DNA from: an uncultured Rubellimicrobium sp.
GTDB taxonomy: Bacteria; Pseudomonadota; Alphaproteobacteria; Rhodobacterales; Rhodobacteraceae
DNA length: 18,249 nt
Direction: 5' to 3'
NCBI GenBank assembly: GCA_902805995.1
Contig: CADCUU010000091.1
Span: forward strand, 1 to 18,249
A model generated the notes under the pieces. It was not told where the DNA came from, ran no database searches, and saw only the letters and a list, made by a program, of their open reading frames with translations. Of this stretch, positions 14,703-18,249 are shown piece after piece; position 1 is the first letter of the stretch; each line of letters starts with the position of its first letter. The position numbers and the translations under genes were made by a program.

Positions 14703-15968
14703 ATGACCAAGATGCGATACAGCCGGCGCAGCCTCCTCAAGGGTGGCGCTGCCGCCGTGGCCGCCAGCGCCTTTCCGGCGCCGATGATCTGGGCGCAGGA
14801 GATCAAGGACATCACGCTCCGCCAGTTCGGCACCGGCGTGTCGAACCTCAACGAGGTCGCCCAGAAGGTGAAGGAAGACCTGGGCTTCACGCTGGAGATG
14901 ACGGCCCTCGACTCCGACGCCGTGACCCAGCGCGCCGCGACCCAGCCCGACAGCTTCGACATCGCCGACATCGAGTACTGGATCGCCAAGAAGGTCTGGC
15001 CGACCGGCAACCTCCAGGCGATGGATACCTCGCGGATCGCCAACTACGACAAGATCGTGGGCATCTTCCGGAACGGCAAGCTGACGCCCGAAAGCACCAT
15101 CGCGCAAGGCACCGCGCCGCACACCGTGGGCTTCACTTCCGGCCCCGGCGGCACGGATTTCGTGGCCGAGGAGTCGGGCTGGATGACCCTGATCCCGACC
15201 ATCTACAACGCCGACACGCTGGGTATCCGCCCCGACCTCATCGGCCGCCCCATCGAGTCCTGGGCCGAGCTGCTGAACCCCGAGTTCAAGGGCAAGGCCT
15301 CGCTCCTCGACATCTCCTCCATCGGGATCATGGACGCCGCCATGGTCTGCGAGGCCATGGGAGAGATCCAGTATGGCGACAAGGGCAACATGACCACGGA
15401 CGAGATCGACCGCACCATGGCGATCATGACCGAGGCCAAGCGCGCCGGCCAGTTCCGGTCCTTCTGGAAGACCTTCGACGAGTCCGTGAACCTCATGTCC
15501 TCGGGCGAGGTGGTGATCCAGTCGATGTGGTCCCCCGCAATCACGGCCGTGAAGTCGCGCGGCATCCCCTGCGTGTACCAGCCCCTCAAGGAAGGCTACC
15601 GGAGCTGGGGTGGCGGCATCGGCCTGTCTTCGAGCCTGTCGGGCATGGAGCTCGACGCCGCCTACGAGTACATCAACTGGTATCTCTCGGGCTGGGTCGG
15701 CGGCTTCCTGATGCGCCAGGGCTATTACTCGGCGGTCCCCGAGACCTCCAAGGCCTTCATGAGCGAGAACGAGTGGGGCTACTGGTTCGAGGGCAAGCCC
15801 GCCGTCGAGCCCATCACCAACCCCTTCGGCGACGTCCTGGCCCAGCCGGGCGAGGTCCGCGACGGCGGCTCCTTCGAGGAGCGCATGGGCAAGGTGGCCT
15901 GCTGGAACTCCGTCATGGACGAGAACCAATACATGGTCCGCAAGTGGAACGAGTTCATTGCGGCCTGA
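14703..15968 (+). CDS. Tat-exported ABC substrate-binding protein, PotD/PotF-like (family 1)
   Basis: This 421-residue periplasmic binding protein starts at ATG 14703, 28 bp after the ATPase gene. The N-terminus carries a twin-arginine signal, SRRSLLKGGAAAVAASAF (7-24), implying export in a folded state. The mature protein has the two-lobe family-1 fold: DSFDIADIEYWIAKKVW, SWAELLNPEFKGKASLLD and AYEYINWYLSGWVGGF are typical of the polyamine-type group. The ending, WNSVMDENQYMVRKWNEFIAA, also fits. The usual acidic pocket residues cannot be assigned with confidence, so the ligand remains open. A strong hairpin immediately follows its stop. Confidence 0.85.
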   Translation: MTKMRYSRRSLLKGGAAAVAASAFPAPMIWAQEIKDITLRQFGTGVSNLNEVAQKVKEDLGFTLEMTALDSDAVTQRAATQPDSFDIADIEYWIAKKVWPTGNLQAMDTSRIANYDKIVGIFRNGKLTPESTIAQGTAPHTVGFTSGPGGTDFVAEESGWMTLIPTIYNADTLGIRPDLIGRPIESWAELLNPEFKGKASLLDISSIGIMDAAMVCEAMGEIQYGDKGNMTTDEIDRTMAIMTEAKRAGQFRSFWKTFDESVNLMSSGEVVIQSMWSPAITAVKSRGIPCVYQPLKEGYRSWGGGIGLSSSLSGMELDAAYEYINWYLSGWVGGFLMRQGYYSAVPETSKAFMSENEWGYWFEGKPAVEPITNPFGDVLAQPGEVRDGGSFEERMGKVACWNSVMDENQYMVRKWNEFIAA

Positions 15969-16887
15969 ATCCATCAGCATCGCGGGGTCCCTCGGGACCC
16001 CGCCCCGCATCGAGGCGGCCGCGCCACGGCGGTTTCACGCGTCGCGCCATGTCACGGGCTGGCTTCTCGCCGCGCCGCTCCTGATCGTGCTGCTTGCGTT
16101 CCTGGTGCTGCCGATCCTCATGATCGCGGTCGTCAGCTTCTGGACCGCGACCGAGTTCTCGATCGTCCCCGACTTCTCCTTCGAGAACTACAGCTTCCTG
16201 CTGGGCTCCGACGTGACCTGGCGGGTGCTGCTGAACACCGTGAAATACGCCGTGATCACCTGGGCCATCACGCTGACCCTGGGCTTCACGGTGGCCTACT
16301 TCCTGGCCTTCCACGTCCGTTCCCAGACCTGGCAGACGGCGCTGTTCCTGCTTTGCACGATCCCGTTCTGGACCTCGAACATCATCCGCATGATCTCGTG
16401 GATCCCGTTCCTGGGACGAGAGGGGCTCGCGAACTCGGCGCTTCTGTCCTGGGGCGTGATCGACGCGCCGCTGGACTGGCTCCTCTTCTCGGACTTCTCG
16501 GTGATCCTGGCCTTTGTGCATCTTTACACGCTTTTCATGGTGGTCCCGATCTTCAACACCATGATGCGGATCGACCGCAGCCTGCTGGAGGCCGCCAACG
16601 ACGCGGGCGCGAGGGGGTTCCAGACGCTCTGGAACGTGGTGCTGCCGCTCACCCGGCCCGGGATCATGATCGGGACGATCTTCGTCATCACGCTGGTGAT
16701 GGGCGACTTCATCACCGTGCGCTTCATGTCGGGGTCGCAGTCCGCGAACGTGGGCCGCCTGATCCAGAACGATATCGGCCTGCTGCAATACCCCTCGGCC
16801 TCGGCGACCTCAGTGATGCTCCTGATCGTCACGTTGATGGTGATCGGCGTCCTGCTGCGCCTTGTGGACATCCGGAAGGAGCTCTGA
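15958..16887 (+). CDS. ABC transporter permease 1, PotB-like
   Basis: This 309-residue inner-membrane permease has six helices. Its EAA loop, EAANDAGARGFQTLWNVVLPLTRPG, is the docking site for the ATPase. The only credible start is TTG 15958, which overlaps the end of the binding-protein gene by 11 bp; no in-frame ATG or GTG occurs before the first helix (HVTGWLLAAPLLIVLL). Its first 36 residues are hydrophilic and basic and are encoded across the hairpin at 15982-16003. The weak TTG start plus hairpin would keep permease levels well below those of the binding protein. It pairs with the permease at 16887. Confidence 0.85.
   Translation: MRPESISIAGSLGTPPRIEAAAPRRFHASRHVTGWLLAAPLLIVLLAFLVLPILMIAVVSFWTATEFSIVPDFSFENYSFLLGSDVTWRVLLNTVKYAVITWAITLTLGFTVAYFLAFHVRSQTWQTALFLLCTIPFWTSNIIRMISWIPFLGREGLANSALLSWGVIDAPLDWLLFSDFSVILAFVHLYTLFMVVPIFNTMMRIDRSLLEAANDAGARGFQTLWNVVLPLTRPGIMIGTIFVITLVMGDFITVRFMSGSQSANVGRLIQNDIGLLQYPSASATSVMLLIVTLMVIGVLLRLVDIRKEL
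15982..16003 (+). other. GC-rich hairpin at the binding-protein/permease junction
   Basis: GCGGGGTCCC (15982-15991) and GGGACCCCGC (15994-16003) form a perfect 10-bp inverted repeat with only two bases between, so the real loop is probably four to six bases. It starts 13 bp after the binding-protein stop, lacks a T run, and lies inside the first codons of the permease if TTG 15958 is used. It likely stabilises the upstream message and slows downstream translation. Confidence 0.65.
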
Positions 16888-17723
16888 TGGACCCCCGCCC
16901 CCGCTCCTTCTACGTCCTGGCCACGATCTTCGGCCTGTTCCTGCTATTCCTTTACGGCCCTACCATCACCATCGCGGTCCTGAGCTTCCAGGGTCCCGAA
17001 GGCGGCCTCACCTTCCCGATGCGGGGCATCTCGCTCCACTGGTTCCGCGACCTGTTCGAGGAACAGGCCGTGGGGGATATCTGGGGCAGCTTCGGCCGGT
17101 CGCTGGTCCTGGGCCTCATGGTCATGGTCACCACGGTCGTGGTGTCCGTCATGGGCGGCCTCGCCTTCCGCAAGCGGTTCGCGGGCTCGGCCCTCCTGTT
17201 CCAGCTCGTCATCGCAAGCCTCGTCATACCCTCGATCCTGGTCTCCCTCGGGGTCGGGCTGATCTTCTCGCAGGCGGGGCTGCCTGTGCACTGGGCAACC
17301 TCCGGCTTCGGCTCGCAGCTCACCTGGACGCTGCCTTTCGGCCTCCTGATCATGTTCGCCGTCTTCAACCGCTTCAACCCGGCCTACGAGGAGGCCGCGC
17401 GCGACCAGGGCGCCACGGCCTGGCAGACCATCCGCCATGTGGTACTGCCGATCATCGCGCCATCCCTCCTCGGCGTCGCGCTGTTCGGCTTCACGCTCAG
17501 CTACGATGAATTCGCCCGCACGCTTCTGACAGCAGGCAGCCGCAACACCCTGCCGCTGGAGATCTACGGCATGACTACCAACGTCACCACGCCGGTGATC
17601 TTCGCACTCGGGACGCTGACCACAGTATTCTCCTTCGCCGTGATCGGCGTCTTTCTCCTCACAGTCACCCTCGTGAGCCGCCGCCGCGCGCGGGCCGGCT
17701 CCGACGCGGGCAAGGCCGTCTGA
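16887..17723 (+). CDS. ABC transporter permease 2, PotC-like
   Basis: This 278-residue six-helix permease is the partner of the gene just upstream. ATG 16887 overlaps the preceding TGA, and AAGGA at 16876-16880 sits 6 bp before it. The EAA loop is EEAARDQGATAWQTIRHVVLPIIAPS, followed by LFGFTLSYDEFARTLLTAG, a stretch typical of PotC-type subunits. The C-terminus ends in a basic tail, SRRRARAGSDAGKAV. Its stop overlaps the ATG of the racemase gene, so the importer and racemase are one transcription unit. Confidence 0.88.
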   Translation: MDPRPRSFYVLATIFGLFLLFLYGPTITIAVLSFQGPEGGLTFPMRGISLHWFRDLFEEQAVGDIWGSFGRSLVLGLMVMVTTVVVSVMGGLAFRKRFAGSALLFQLVIASLVIPSILVSLGVGLIFSQAGLPVHWATSGFGSQLTWTLPFGLLIMFAVFNRFNPAYEEAARDQGATAWQTIRHVVLPIIAPSLLGVALFGFTLSYDEFARTLLTAGSRNTLPLEIYGMTTNVTTPVIFALGTLTTVFSFAVIGVFLLTVTLVSRRRARAGSDAGKAV

Positions 17724-18249
17724 TGCGCATCCTTTTCATCAACCCGAACTCCACGGTCGCCATGACCGATGCCGCCGTCGCGGTCGCCCGTCGCACCCTG
17801 CCCGAGGCCGAGATCCTGGGCTGGACCAACCACGACGGCCCGCCTGCGATCCAGGGCCCCGAGGACGGTGCCGCCGCGGTAGCCGGAATTCAAGCGCTCC
17901 TGCCCCACGCCCGTGCCGAAGGCGTGGACGCCCTCGTGATCGCCTGCTTCGACGATACGGGGCTGGAGGAGATTCGCGCCGCCGCCCACTGCCCCGTCAT
18001 CGGCATCGGTCAGGCTGCCATGCATCTGGCCGCGCTGACGGCGGGACGCTTCTCGGTAGTCACGACCCTGCCCGTCTCGGTCCCCGTGATCGAGGCCAAC
18101 GTGGCCTCTTACGGCTTCGGCGCACACTGCGCGCGGGTGCGACCCTCCGGTCTGCCCGTGCTGGACGTGGAGGCGGCTGGCCCCCGGGTTCTGGCTCGCC
18201 TCGACGAGGAGATCGGGGCGGCCATCGAGGAGGACGGGGCGCAGTCGGT
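17723..18249 (+). CDS. Asp/Glu/hydantoin racemase family enzyme (3' end outside the window)
   Basis: The frame starts at ATG 17723, overlapping the permease stop, and remains open for 175 codons to the right edge. The N-terminus MRILFINPNSTVAMTDA and VIACFDDTGLEEIR, with catalytic Cys75, are characteristic of the Asp/Glu/hydantoin racemase family. The second catalytic Cys expected near residue 180 lies just beyond the window. Such enzymes racemise hydantoins, allantoin or amino acids by a two-cysteine, cofactor-free mechanism. Linkage to a PotABCD-type importer suggests that the transported compound, or its breakdown product, is handled as a mixture of stereoisomers. Hydantoinase or carbamoylase genes further right would settle this. 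Confidence 0.85.
   Translation, partial: MRILFINPNSTVAMTDAAVAVARRTLPEAEILGWTNHDGPPAIQGPEDGAAAVAGIQALLPHARAEGVDALVIACFDDTGLEEIRAAAHCPVIGIGQAAMHLAALTAGRFSVVTTLPVSVPVIEANVASYGFGAHCARVRPSGLPVLDVEAAGPRVLARLDEEIGAAIEEDGAQS

Noticed and set aside
14577..16010. A 477-codon open frame on the minus strand opposite the binding-protein gene.
   Set aside because: Low-complexity Gly/Ala/His/Asp-rich product with no motifs; the plus strand encodes a clear Tat-signal binding protein.

Overview
The window is GC-rich, densely packed bacterial DNA. Genes commonly overlap by 4 bp (ATGA or GTGA), and codon positions ending in G or C are strongly preferred. A ubiquinol-oxidase-like terminal oxidase, many ABC importers and GntR regulators together suggest an alphaproteobacterium, possibly Rhodobacterales or Rhizobiales. 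That placement is inference: there is no rRNA or marker gene here. I see no tRNA, rRNA, CRISPR array, insertion sequence or phage gene, and no gene-free stretch above about 220 bp.

Region 1 (1-5640) is respiratory. It opens with the C-terminal end of a FdhF/YdeP-type molybdopterin oxidoreductase, interrupted by an in-frame TAA where a conserved second Tyr of a YYPE-like motif should be. Next come a CtaG-type oxidase assembly protein, a HemJ/CopD-like four-helix membrane protein, and an opposite-strand DUF2231-type membrane protein. The region ends with oxidase subunit II, a fused subunit I-III and a 100-residue membrane protein. Subunit II has lost the two CuA cysteines, so quinol is the likely electron donor. 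Subunit I keeps all haem and CuB ligands but has Gln at the usual K-channel Lys and lacks the two D-channel Asn residues.

Region 2 (5709-11764) looks like an Amadori-compound (fructosamine) or opine-like catabolic locus. FrlD-type kinase and FrlB-type deglycase genes run leftward. They diverge from a GntR/UTRA regulator, a family-3 periplasmic binding protein, a PuuB/DadA-type FAD oxidase and a polar-amino-acid ABC permease. No ATPase gene accompanies this importer inside the window. The two intergenic control regions share the 10-mer GTCTGACRAC next to perfect TTGACA hexamers, which suggests one regulator acts on both.

Region 3 (11953-18249) is a second uptake locus. A two-domain GNAT acetyltransferase and an FCD-type GntR regulator form a leftward pair. 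They diverge from a rightward spermidine/putrescine-type ABC operon: ATPase, Tat-exported binding protein and two permeases. This operon runs into an Asp/Glu/hydantoin racemase cut by the window edge. A perfect 12-bp palindrome, ATTGTATACAAT, lies between the two arms and is a strong candidate GntR operator.

Three genes have start or stop oddities that one base change would explain: the TAA in the oxidoreductase, the missing in-frame start of subunit II, and the weakly placed start of the FAD oxidase. They may be real lesions or base errors in the assembly.
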